Assembly: GCA_012184525.1 (NCBI GenBank)
Contig: WOFQ01000069.1
Location: 1 to 64,000 of the forward strand
Reading direction: 5' to 3'
Length of the DNA: 64,000 nt
DNA from: Xenoacremonium recifei
Taxonomy: Eukaryota; Ascomycota; Sordariomycetes; Hypocreales; Nectriaceae
Below, piece by piece: positions 33,368-43,093 of this stretch. A model generated the notes under the pieces. That model had not been told where the DNA came from. It ran no database searches and worked only from the letters and a program-made list of their open reading frames with translations. The position numbers and the translations under genes were made by a program. Every line of letters starts with the position of its first letter. Position 1 is the stretch's first letter.

Positions 33368-34454
33368 GATGATGGCAATTTTGTTGATGAGATTTACTTT
33401 TCTTTCTTCAGAGACTGAGAGGTTGCAAAACGATTGCTTGAGAATTCAATCTTGAGGCTTTCCTATGCAACCTCTCTTATACTTTTGCTGTCGTCCAGCT
33501 TCCATCATTACCCCGCTTGCAATATCGTCACTGTTAGTAAATTGGACATATGGGTGGCCTCGTACCGGATTTCTGTGAATTCCTGTGCTCGATCAACGCA
33601 TAAGTGTATTCATGGCCGTTCAGCAAAATGTTTTGATTGTTGCAAGTTGTGATTGGATGACTAGTCTTTTCTAATCCGGCTTCTTACGTGTTGATGTGTT
33701 CTCTTAGAAACCTAACTCAAGACTAATAATGCATGTACGAAATTTGGGATGCATTAGCGATCAATAGAGCGTGCATCAGACACAGTTATTCGCATGATAG
33801 GGTTCTTTGGTTGCTCCGGCGGATATGTCGGACTTCGGGAGTGGATTCTGGAAGGATCGGCAGTCATGTTTTCGGAGATGTGGCAGGGCTCCATTCCGTT
33901 ATTGGGAACACCGAGGCCTCCGAAGTTGCGCAGCGCCAAGTGAAGCCCGCTAGGACTGGAAATGATCAGCAGCAATTCCCGGCGTCCCGAAAGCCGGTCA
34001 ATGCCGCGTATTGGTATTGCTATCTTTGGCAGGACTATTTAGCGAATGAAATCGGTGAAGTTTCCCAACCCGTCTTCATAGATGCTTGTATTGCTGGTTC
34101 TGTAAACCTCTAACTTCTCCTTAGCTTAAGCATTCCGATGATAAGCACCCGAATCCGATGCGAGTAGCAAACGAGCATGTGATTATCTTCGGCAATGAAT
34201 CCATTGGCTACACTCGATAGGCTTGTCACTGTCGCCCGAGCTGGCGCACTCTTCCAATCTGACAACAATATGACAAGGGGGCTAGCACATTCGACATGTT
34301 CAAACAGTACATGCTAGTTTTGCCGAGAACGGACTACATCCCTTTCTAGGTCCTATAAATGTCAGAGACGTAGACGTGGCAGATCTAGACATTTTTATTC
34401 AGATTACTCTTGCTATCGAACTGAAGTTCATTTTAACCTATCGGGCCACAAAAG
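33368..34454. other. Divergent promoter region (GMC oxidoreductase / catalase)
   Basis: About 1.1 kb between two divergent start codons. A 126-codon plus-strand ORF at 33733-34113 has no motif and is judged chance. A shared promoter is plausible. Confidence 0.4.
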
Positions 34455-36477
34455 ATGTCTTCAGCTTATACCCTTGCCGAAGGTGATTGCGTGCGTTATC
34501 CGAAATAAACAGAGTTTTTGATTAAAGGCTTGTCTAGGGTGCCCACAGCCAAGCAACGTCACCAGCACTCAACTCCGTAATGGCAATGGAGGAGGACTTG
34601 TCCTATTGCAAGACACACAACTCATTGAAACCCTAGCACACTTCTCGAGAGAGAGAATTCCAGAGCGGTAAGTCCCTAGAGGAAAAATTCATTGCGGCGT
34701 AAACACTCAGCCTTCTATCCAGGGTGGTGCATGCTAAAGCTGCCGGGTAAGCCGTGGGTTTCATCTTACCAATATGAATGACTAAGGAAGCGCACACAGC
34801 GCTTATGGTGAGTTCGAGGCGACTCACGATTGCTCAGACATTACTTCTGCCAGCTTCCTCAATACGGCTGGGAAGAAAACGAACTGCCTTCTCCGTGTCT
34901 CCACTGTAGGACCGGAGCGGGGATCCGCAGACACGATTCGTGACGTTCACGGATGGGCCATGAAGCTGTATACAGAAGACGGCAACTTAGACTGGGTATT
35001 CAACAACACGGTGAGCTAACACGTCCCAAATTTCGCTACTTCAAATGACTTTGGAAGCCTGTCTTCTTTGTTAGGGATCCTATAAAGTTTCCCTCGTTGA
35101 ATAGGTCCCATAAGAGACACCCAAGAACCAACATGCCAGACGCCGATATGGTAAGGCTCATCAATATCGACCTGAACAAGTTCCCGTGTTGAAAACAGTA
35201 CTCAATTTCGTAGTTCTGGGAGTAAGTTGGTTACTGTTGCTAGAATGGACAAAACTAAACCGATTTCAAAGCTTTCACGTGGGTAATCCAGAGGGGATTC
35301 ACGAGCTCATGCATTTGTTCAGTGATCGAGGCACACCGGCTTCGATTCGGACAATGAATGCCTATAGTGGACACACGTACAAGTTCACAAAAGAGGTAAC
35401 CGGCTTTTCATCCACGTATTAAATATGGCTAACCAAGCTTACCAGGATGGGGCTTTCCAGTACATTAAGGTTCACATTAAGAGCCAGCTCGGTGTTCGTA
35501 ACCTGGATGCAAAAACAGCTACGAAGCTCGCAGGTGAAAACCCAGACTATCTCGTTCAAGATCTTTTCGAAGCGATTGAAAGTGGCTCTTATCCAAAATG
35601 GGATGTGTTTGTCCAAGTCATGACCCCTAAGCAAGCCGAGAGCTATAAGTGGAATATATTTGACATGACCAAGGTTTGGCCGCATGGCGATTTTCCATTG
35701 CGACAGATTGGAATCTTGACTTTGAATAAGAATGTGAGCCCCCCAGTACAAACTTTTCTGCTGCAAGAACAATCGCTCATTTGAGCTCAGCCACATAACT
35801 ACTTTACCGACATTGAGCAAGCTGCTTTCTCCCCGTCAACGATGGTTCCCGGCTGGGCAGCATCTGCCGATCCCAGTAAGAGGAGCGATCCAAGGCCTTC
35901 AACATAGACTGACTAGCCATAGTGCTCCAGGCTCGCATGTTTGCTTATCCCGACGCTGCACGATACCGCCTCGGAACAAATTATCAGCAACTGCCGACAA
36001 ACGCTGCTCGATCTCCGGTTTACTGCCCCTTCCAACGTGATGGGTTCATGAACTTTGGGGCCAATTATGGCGATGACCCCAACTACGTTGGTTCTACGTT
36101 GAAACCAACCAAGTTCAAAAAAACATCTATTGGAACAATGATCTCTTCTACAATTTCTGAGCACGAGAGCTGGGTGGGCGAAGTCACGAACTACACATCT
36201 TCTGTTCAACCTCAAGATTTCGAACAGGCTGCAGCGTTGTGGGAAGTTCTTGGCAGGGATCACGGACACCAAGAGCGCTATATCGACAACGTCAGCAGCA
36301 GTATTTCCGGTGTCAAGAATGACAGACTGAGGCATGAAGTTTACAGTGGGTCGTACAGTATCAATACATCGGACAGGTCATCTAACAACACCCTTAGGTC
36401 TGTTTACTACCGTCCATGAGAGCTTAGGGGCCCGAATCCGAGACTGGACAGAGCTTAAGAGATCGCAGAGGACATGA
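34455..36477 (+). CDS. Small-subunit heme catalase
   Basis: Eleven exons: 34455-34482, 34538-34667, 34723-34746, 34800-35010, 35058-35150, 35214-35221, 35272-35395, 35446-35733, 35791-35875, 35923-36345 and 36398-36477, giving 497 aa. It converts H2O2 to water and O2. The active-site signature FSRERIPERVVHAKAAG puts the catalytic His at residue 56; the distal Asn is in VFNNTPVFF (129-130). The heme-ligand signature RMFAYPDAA places Tyr at 339, and FHVGNPEGIHELM is intact. Length matches the small-subunit clade, with no C-terminal flavodoxin-like domain. No signal peptide and no clear SKL-type ending are visible. Exon 6 is only 8 nt yet supplies the conserved FWD. The gene has three exons under 30 nt. 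Confidence 0.9.
35214..35221 (+). other. 8-nt microexon of the catalase gene
   Basis: The eight bases TTCTGGGA are flanked by introns of 63 nt (upstream) and 50 nt (downstream), both GT-AG. With the next exon they encode Phe-Trp-Asp, the start of the conserved FWDFHVGNPE block. Skipping it would shift the frame. Confidence 0.75.
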
Positions 36478-37120
36478 AGTATTATCTGTCTTCGAATTGG
36501 ATAGACAACTTGCAAATTCAGGCTTACCTAGTTTCATTCTCTGGCTATCTTGGTATTCATCTTGGCGTTCGCAATGTGACGTGGAATTTTATTTCCTTCT
36601 TTGTAAAATGTGCTACCCCGTTCCTACCGGCTTCCTCTAGGACACCCTGAGGTAACGTTTGATCAATCCCGAAAGAATCTTATAAGTTCCCCACATCTCG
36701 TCAATCCATACCGTACGTAAGTACGGTACCAGACTGCACCTCCATCATCGCTATTGGCTGAGTAGTCCTACCAGATTCGGTCAAGTCAAATACCACGTAC
36801 GTGTTTGGTTGGAATGAACCCCGCAGCACGCCGAAGAAGCGATGACTATCGACGTTGGCCTGCGAGTAGCTTGGTTAGGAACATGCATGCACAGTCTTGC
36901 GGGGTAGCAGATGGTTCGATGTCCTCCAAATTGGACCCGGCCTTTCCACTTACCGCGATTCATCATCATGAAGCCCTTTCGACCCTACGAACAGCCCGCA
37001 AGTTTCCTTAGATATCTCCTCTCGAGTCCTTTGCAGGCACACTGTCCAGCACGCATCGGCCGTGCCACGCTCCATCCCAAAGACGCTCTCCTAACCCTCC
37101 AACCCGGGACCCATTCTTCA
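36478..37120. other. Intergenic region between catalase and DyP peroxidase
   Basis: Promoter space of the DyP gene. The main structure is an 8-bp inverted repeat at 36709-36728. The open frame running into the DyP gene from 36911 may be a leader extension. Confidence 0.4.
36709..36728. repeat. Inverted repeat TACCGTAC-(4)-GTACGGTA
   Basis: Perfect 8-bp arms around a 4-base spacer, about 390-410 bp before the DyP start codon. It may be a dimeric regulator site; no terminator role is expected in a fungus. Confidence 0.5.
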
Positions 37121-38050
37121 ATGACCACCCAAGCGGTCGAGGCTCCTCTAAGCCAGTCAGCGACATTCCTCGTCGTGTCCTTGACAGACAGTCCCCATGC
37201 TACCCAAACGATACGTTCCGCTCTCGCAGCAATTTCGGATATCACGAAAAACGTTTCGATTCGCCATCAAAGCGGTAAACTTTCGTGTACGGTCGGTATC
37301 GGGAGTAATGTATGGGATAAAATTGTTGGGCTTCCCCGACCTAGCGGGCTACATGCTTTTAAAGAGATCAAGGGCAAAAAGCACACGGCTATCTCTACCC
37401 CGGGCGATTTACTCTTTCATATTCGATCCGAAAGGAGGGATATGTCGTTCGAGTTCGAAAGACAGCTCATGGACAGAATAAGCGATGTCATTAGGGTCGA
37501 AGACGAAACAGTAGGGTTTCGCTACTTTGATGCTCGAGACGTGCTTGGTTTTGTTGATGGTACTGCCAACCCGGTTGGCTCAGATATCGCGGATTCGGTC
37601 CTGGTGACTGCTCAAGATGATCCTGCTGGTGAAGGGGGTAGCTATGTCGTTGTACAAAAGTATCTACACAGCCTACAGTCATGGCGCAGCCTCAAGACAG
37701 AGGAGCAGGAGTCCATTATTGGACGGACAAAGCTTGACAACATTGAACTAGACGATGCGGAGTCTGGCCAGCAATCCCACAAGACTCTCGCCACGATCGA
37801 AGATGATCATGGTAACGAGCAACAAATATTGCGGGATAACATGCCATTTGGGTCTCCTGCCCAGCGTGAGTTTGGTACTTATTTCATTGGATATTCAAAA
37901 ACCCTTTATGTCACTGAGAAGATGCTGGAAAGGATGTTCATTGGGAACCCACCAGGTCTTCATGATCGGATCCTGGATTTCTCCAAGCCAGTCACTGGTT
38001 CTGCCTTTTTTGTCCCACCATTGTCTGTACTAGAAAGACTTGAAGTATAG
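37121..38050 (+). CDS. DyP-type heme peroxidase (YfeX-like)
   Basis: A single exon of 309 aa from the ATG at 37121. It carries the dye-decolourising-peroxidase hallmarks: the GxxDG motif in GFVDGTANP (near residue 142) with the catalytic Asp, the proximal His in QQSHKTLATI, and the distal Arg in ILRDNMPFG. YLHSLQSW and IGRTKLDNIEL match the cytosolic YfeX-like class. It reduces H2O2 while oxidising an organic or heme substrate. The frame is open upstream to 36911; starts at 36911 or 36968 would add a basic, hydroxyl-rich N-terminus that might target mitochondria. I prefer 37121 because the conserved domain begins at once (VEAPLSQSATFLVV). It lies directly after a catalase on the same strand. 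Confidence 0.85.
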   Translation: MTTQAVEAPLSQSATFLVVSLTDSPHATQTIRSALAAISDITKNVSIRHQSGKLSCTVGIGSNVWDKIVGLPRPSGLHAFKEIKGKKHTAISTPGDLLFHIRSERRDMSFEFERQLMDRISDVIRVEDETVGFRYFDARDVLGFVDGTANPVGSDIADSVLVTAQDDPAGEGGSYVVVQKYLHSLQSWRSLKTEEQESIIGRTKLDNIELDDAESGQQSHKTLATIEDDHGNEQQILRDNMPFGSPAQREFGTYFIGYSKTLYVTEKMLERMFIGNPPGLHDRILDFSKPVTGSAFFVPPLSVLERLEV

Positions 38051-38096
38051 TTTGCCATTGGTCCTAAAGATAACTCAATTCATTCCGTGTTTTTCT

Positions 38097-39834
38097 CTAT
38101 TGTCCCGATATCAATGATAACAAAGCATCCGGCGACCATTCCTCGACGAAGATGTTTTCGTCTTGCGTATTTACTTGACAAAGAATCCCTAATAGACACC
38201 TCTCCACAGCATGACGAACCTCCCCGTCCATTGAAGCCATAATGCCAGTCATGTGTTTTATGTATTCAGTCTGGGGTTCTGCTCCTCCTGCCGTCACAAC
38301 ATTATTGAACAGAGTATTGTAAAGGTGGTCGACAGAGCCCAACCATGAGGATTTGTTATCCTCAAGAAATGAGTTGAATGAGTTTACCACCCCTGCGTCG
38401 TACGAAGTCGATCCCACTTCCTGAGTTGATGTTTGGGTATATTTAGAGCCAGCTGTTGCTTGTTGCAAGAGTACACAGATAAACAGCAAACATGCAAGCC
38501 TCGTGAACTCAGCATTGCTGCAAAGCTCTGACCGGTCTAGATCAACATCATGACCTTGGCGGTGTGATTTGAGAAGCACGAAGACTTCACGAAGTGCACT
38601 GTATTGCGTCATCCCGTAAAGGTTGACCCGAGCAGAATTGGTGCGAAACGTTCCCATGTCTTGAACGAATGAAAGCAGCCACAGGCAGCGAAGCCTATGC
38701 AGATTGCCCTCATCGCCAAGGATCGGATGCAACGACGGGGCAAAGGTCTGGGTTGATAGCTCCATAATCTGGTTGGAGCAATCAAACCAAGTTGGCCTTC
38801 CCATGAGAGATACCCTAGAGGAGGTTAGACTTCGTAAATCTTTGAGTGAAGAAGACACCAACAGGTATGTCGTCAGCTCAAGCCTCCAATTACTTCTCAG
38901 TGTCTCGATACCGCCGCGAGCCTCTATTAAGTTTAAAAGTCCGTTTCGGTGAACACTCCATTCAGCTTCAGTCCCCCAATAGCGCTGAACAAGGCCCACA
39001 TTAGTCTTGAGGTGCACATTTTAGGGCCGCGACGACATACCTCGAAGGTCAACAAACGAAGGACGGCAGCCAAGAGATCGTCGGTCAGAGTAAGTTGAGA
39101 ATCATTCATCCATAGCTGGACGATCTGGACTGCCTCGCTTTTAAACCTCAATGCCTCTCTTGAGTGGGTGAACCCTTGCATTCTAGAGAGGTGCGCTGCT
39201 GAGTGGGCCATGATAGCGTTGAATGATGCGGCGTTTGATAAGTCAAGAGGCAACCATACATCTCGCATAGGGTTGAAGACGCGATCATTAGGTTCTTCAA
39301 AGAACATGACGGAGAATGTACTCAACCCTGTGAAGATGAGTAATGAGAATTTGACCGGACTCATTGAAACTCACAGTGGTGAAGTAGTTTGTGATGCTGG
39401 CTTGTGAGCTTGATGGGGAATCGGTCGAATGGATCGAGCCGAGTAGACCCCAATGCCACGTTCATGCCTGATATCATTTGATTGGGAATACCATCCATTC
39501 TTGCCGCCAGTTCATCGTTTAACATCGTCTCAGATTCGGAAGATTCACTAGTTATCAATGCCGAGCTGGAAGAGCCTTCTGGATTGAGGGCTGATACTCT
39601 AGAATGCGAACTTTCTCCAGAACCGGTTGCTAGAGCCGGTAAGAGAATGTGCTGTGGCCTAGTCAATACCCTCTGCTTTTCTTCTTTCATCCGCTGTCTC
39701 CGTTGCTTCCAATGCTCTCGCATAGCATGACTTCGGGATTCTCCTTGAACATTCCCATGTTCGACGAATGAAAATGTCTTTGGAACAGAGCTCTCACCGC
39801 TACTCTCCGCTGATCCTTCAGGAATTGGTGCCAT
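38097..39834 (-). CDS. Fungal-specific transcription factor without a visible zinc cluster
   Basis: Three exons on the minus strand: 39375-39834, 39041-39327 and 38097-38984, giving 544 aa. The N-terminal region is Ser/Glu-rich and contains a basic helix-like stretch, SHAMREHWKQRRQRMKEE, seen in a class of fungal regulators in place of a zinc cluster. The rest matches the Fungal_trans_2-type domain: HSAAHLSRMQG, then WSVHRNGLLNLIEARGG across the second intron, and alpha-helical sequence to the end. No CxxC pattern exists near the start, so DNA binding is not assured. It converges on the DyP gene with only 46 bp between stop codons and may regulate the peroxide genes; that is inference from position. 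Confidence 0.75.
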
Positions 39835-40780
39835 GGCTATGATACCTTGGGCTGTGGTACACAGCGGTTGAAACAGGCTGGTATCCCATGATCGTAGACT
39901 TCTGATCTTCAACTTATGTTTCTCCGACAGTACAGTAGATAGAAACAGAGAGAAGGAGAATGCTAAAAAAAAGGAGCTAAAGACCCATTTGCAGTCGGCA
40001 AAGCCGAGTTTGACAATTGTATCTAGAGCGTAGTTACTTCATTTTGAGAATGTCGCCGAAGCACGGCATTCGGTATTCGGAGTTAGATAGCAATCGTTAT
40101 CGCCATTAAACTTATTTCGTAGCTAAGTCGTAATCGCTTTACAGTGGTTTTGAGGCTGATTCAAGACCCTTAATATGTACTCAATATGTAAAATAATGAG
40201 ATTTATCTTTGGATCAGTATATATTCATCGGCACCGCTAAACATCCATTTTGTGTAGTTACCGAATGAAGAAAAAAGAAACAAGATGGGTCGCGGAGGTA
40301 TTCGGCATTCGCCTCTAGGAAAAAAACGGGGTCTCAACGGAGTGACACTACGAGGAGAACTCGGCCTAATTTCTTTCTATTCCAGAGGAGAATCTATTCC
40401 AGAGGAGAAAAGATAGGAAGGCGAGCTTCCATTGCTGAACAGCATCTTTCAATGTATCCGGTTTCAAAGTGTGGTAAATCGACTTGCACGTAAATGGGTT
40501 ATTCCGAGCCTATTAAATAGCTTCAATAGATTCGGAATAGTCGTCATCTACGATCCAAATGATTCAAATGCAAAGGCACCATTCACAATGGACGAAAGAG
40601 GGTTTCATAGTAGACGTGAAATGTCAGAAACGTGAGGTAGCCAGTTAAAGCCATCAATTGCACTCCCTATATTTGATGCGACCACTCTTCATACCTGTTA
40701 CTCTCCTTCCTATATGTACCTGCCTATGAGTTGGTCCTCTTATATATCCCTATATAGAGTCCAACGTTGCAGTAGCGTCT
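39835..40780. other. Intergenic region
   Basis: Upstream of the regulator and downstream of the beta-lactamase-fold gene. It contains the word ATTCGGTATTCGG near 40067 and a related GTATTCGGCATTCG near 40299, plus the 17-bp tandem copy at 40376-40409. No gene seen. Confidence 0.4.
40376..40409. repeat. 17-bp tandem duplication
   Basis: TCTATTCCAGAGGAGAA occurs twice in perfect tandem in non-coding DNA, most simply a replication slip. Confidence 0.7.
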
Positions 40781-42263
40781 TTAGGCCAGCAGCTTATAAA
40801 GAGCCTTCTCTAACTCCAGCAGCATCGCCCTAACGTGCGGATCATCTGTTGGCATCACCTGAGTAAAGAGTGTTGCAGCTACACCTCCTTCACGGTCAAT
40901 GAACCAAGCTAGATTTGGAAGCCCATCCCGGTTGACAGTTCGTTTTTTTCTTCGACCTTTAACGTCCTGACTGTTAATCACACCACAAAGACAATGATCA
41001 ATATCCATAAGATCTCGCCATTCCTCCGATGATTCGATCCACATCCAGGACTTGGATCGCTCCGGGCTGGTGCTAATCAAGAAGTCTCTTAATGCAGCCT
41101 TCGAATGCGGTCCTAACTGTGCAAGGAAAAGCTCATCGACGGAGGCTTCCTTCAACAGCGGCCCTCCCCCAGTCAATAGTGCGCCTAGGAGCTTACTATA
41201 GTCGTTAGCAGTAGAGTAAAGGCCAGCCCCTCCGAGGGTATCTCGACATTCAAATTTCCAAGGCGACTTGCCAACTTTAAGGCTTTGTGTTCCTTCCCCG
41301 AGGACCCGTTCTGCAGATTCATGAATATCTGCTACGGAGATACCCCGTTTTGCCGGGAAAAAAGTCGTATTTTCTGCCCCTATTTTGTTCCAGATATGCT
41401 CTTGTTGGTATTGGTCCATATCCATACCAGTTAGCCTTTCGACGACTTGACCTGCCCAGTCAAGTCCAGGACCATACTCCCATGATGTACCTGGCTGAAA
41501 AACAAGAGGGTGTAGTTGCCCCTCGATTGTACCGGAGAACATGTTTTCCGCGCGATTGGCCCATTCAGAGTATTGAATGAGGAGCGGATGCCGCAGGTCG
41601 TAACAAAATCCTGACGAGTGTGTCATGAGTTGCCTACACGACTCACTCGTTAACACCGTACCTTGCCATTATTTGCAATCGAATGTTATCTCAGCTGCAC
41701 TTACCGTAAGGTAATCGGTATCCTGACCTCTTCCAGTATTGGCCTCACGCAAATCCTCGACCTAGTAATGGCTGTTGTTTCTCTCCATTTTTTGTCCAAG
41801 TTGACCTTGTCGCGTTCTTCGACCCTTGTAGCGCCGTCTCCCCGTTCAAATCCAATGATCACTTTCAAGTCTTTCAGGCTTGGGACGATGTCTCTAATAT
41901 CGTCGTCCAACCCGACCAAGCCTCGTTCGATAACTTGCATAACCGCGACTGACGTGGTGAGCTTGGTCTGGCTGGCCATCCAAGTTACCGTGTCTGGCGT
42001 CAATCTTGGAGAGTTGCGGATGTCAACATTTCGGAAACCAAAGGACTTGCGATAGATATCATTTCCTATTGAGACGCCTGAAGTAAGAATAAAAGTCAAA
42101 CTTGGACCCAGAAGCATGCGTTCGGATTTATAATGGAAGAATTGGAATCTTCTGTTTAATTAGGAGACATACCGGTTCTATCAACAGCTACAAATGTAGC
42201 GCCATGTATCCTACCAGTTACTGGGTTTGTATATCTTTCCAAAACGGTATCGATCTCGTTCAT
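40781..42263 (-). CDS. Serine beta-lactamase-fold hydrolase (class C / esterase family)
   Basis: Three exons on the minus strand, 42173-42263, 41705-42077 and 40781-41633, give 438 aa. The catalytic SxxK is ASQTK, the join ITLRQLMTHSSGF is the conserved block after it, and WEYGPGLDWAG takes the Tyr motif position of fungal EstB-like esterases. GGVAATLFTQ near the end fits the strand with the third motif region. Family members are esterases, transesterases of secondary metabolism, or peptidases; true beta-lactam hydrolysis is not implied. A 28-residue segment (41746-41829) between GFERGDGA and RPILEEV looks like an insertion; no in-frame GT-AG pair removes it. The frame extends upstream of 42263 to 42350 without conserved sequence. 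Confidence 0.82.
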
Positions 42264-43093
42264 TCTGATTGTACGCTGTAGCCTACCGTCTCCAATGTGC
42301 CTAACGAGGACAGACAAGAAAAGACAACGAAGGGGCCTGAAGTTAGACAAAAAGCAGTTTCATATTTCCACGCTTCGGGGCGGTTGCAGTGTCTTGCCCT
42401 TCATAATTGTATAGGTATCCAGAGATCAGATTGAAGCTGCACGGGTCTCACATCATCTGGGATAGGAGCCTCATGCGGATCCCGCTAACGGTGAAAGTCT
42501 CCGACGGCCAACGGCTGCTGACTGTTTGAGCCAATACATGGCTGTATAGCCGAGGCCTCGTCTCTTCAGAACCATAGGAACAGAATTGGAATCACACTAA
42601 CCGGTGATGGTGGCGGGGATGGCGGACAGGCGGGGATGGCGGACAGCGGGGATGACGGCTTTCCCGCCCACTTCTAGCTTGGTGCAGCAACAGGATCTCA
42701 ACCCTAAGAGCGCTCCGATGATGCTCTCTCTACTACCATCAGGCTGTAGTACACGAAGCAGAACAGCAGGTGATTGGCTTGTCAGTTGAAAAGACTGCGA
42801 CACCTGTCTCACTTTGTCACATGAAACCAGTATCATGCCTATCTCCCCGATGGGCCGGGCATGCGTCACACCTGTGTGATCTATCAAATCACAGTCTCAA
42901 TTGAGACTCATATCGGAGTGGAGTATCATTAGCAATGAACCCCGGCATAACATATTATGCGGCCAAGTCAATTGCTAAAAAGGCCGGCAGTAGTCCCAGG
43001 ATAAGTATTTCATCTCCCTCGGCTCGTCGATGAATGCGACCATTCGTTCAACGAACGACCCTTCGCGTAAGAGACTCCTTACACTTCGACAAA
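42264..43093. other. Divergent intergenic region
   Basis: Promoters of the beta-lactamase-fold gene (leftward) and the monooxygenase (rightward). Contains the GC-rich tandem repeat at 42613-42656. No gene seen. Confidence 0.4.
42613..42656. repeat. GC-rich 17-bp tandem repeat, about 2.6 units
   Basis: The unit GCGGGGATGGCGGACAG occurs at 42613-42629 and 42630-42646, then a partial third copy. Each unit carries a CGGGGA word, which is one mismatch-free SYGGRG-like core in part; the block may be a mini-satellite or a set of binding sites. Confidence 0.6.

Noticed and set aside
33733..34113. 126-codon plus-strand ORF in the GMC-catalase promoter
   Set aside because: No domain, no splice partners, and an overlapping ORF on the other strand.
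35151..35271. A frameshift in the catalase gene
   Set aside because: The apparent break disappears once the 8-nt exon 6 is spliced; all phases then agree.
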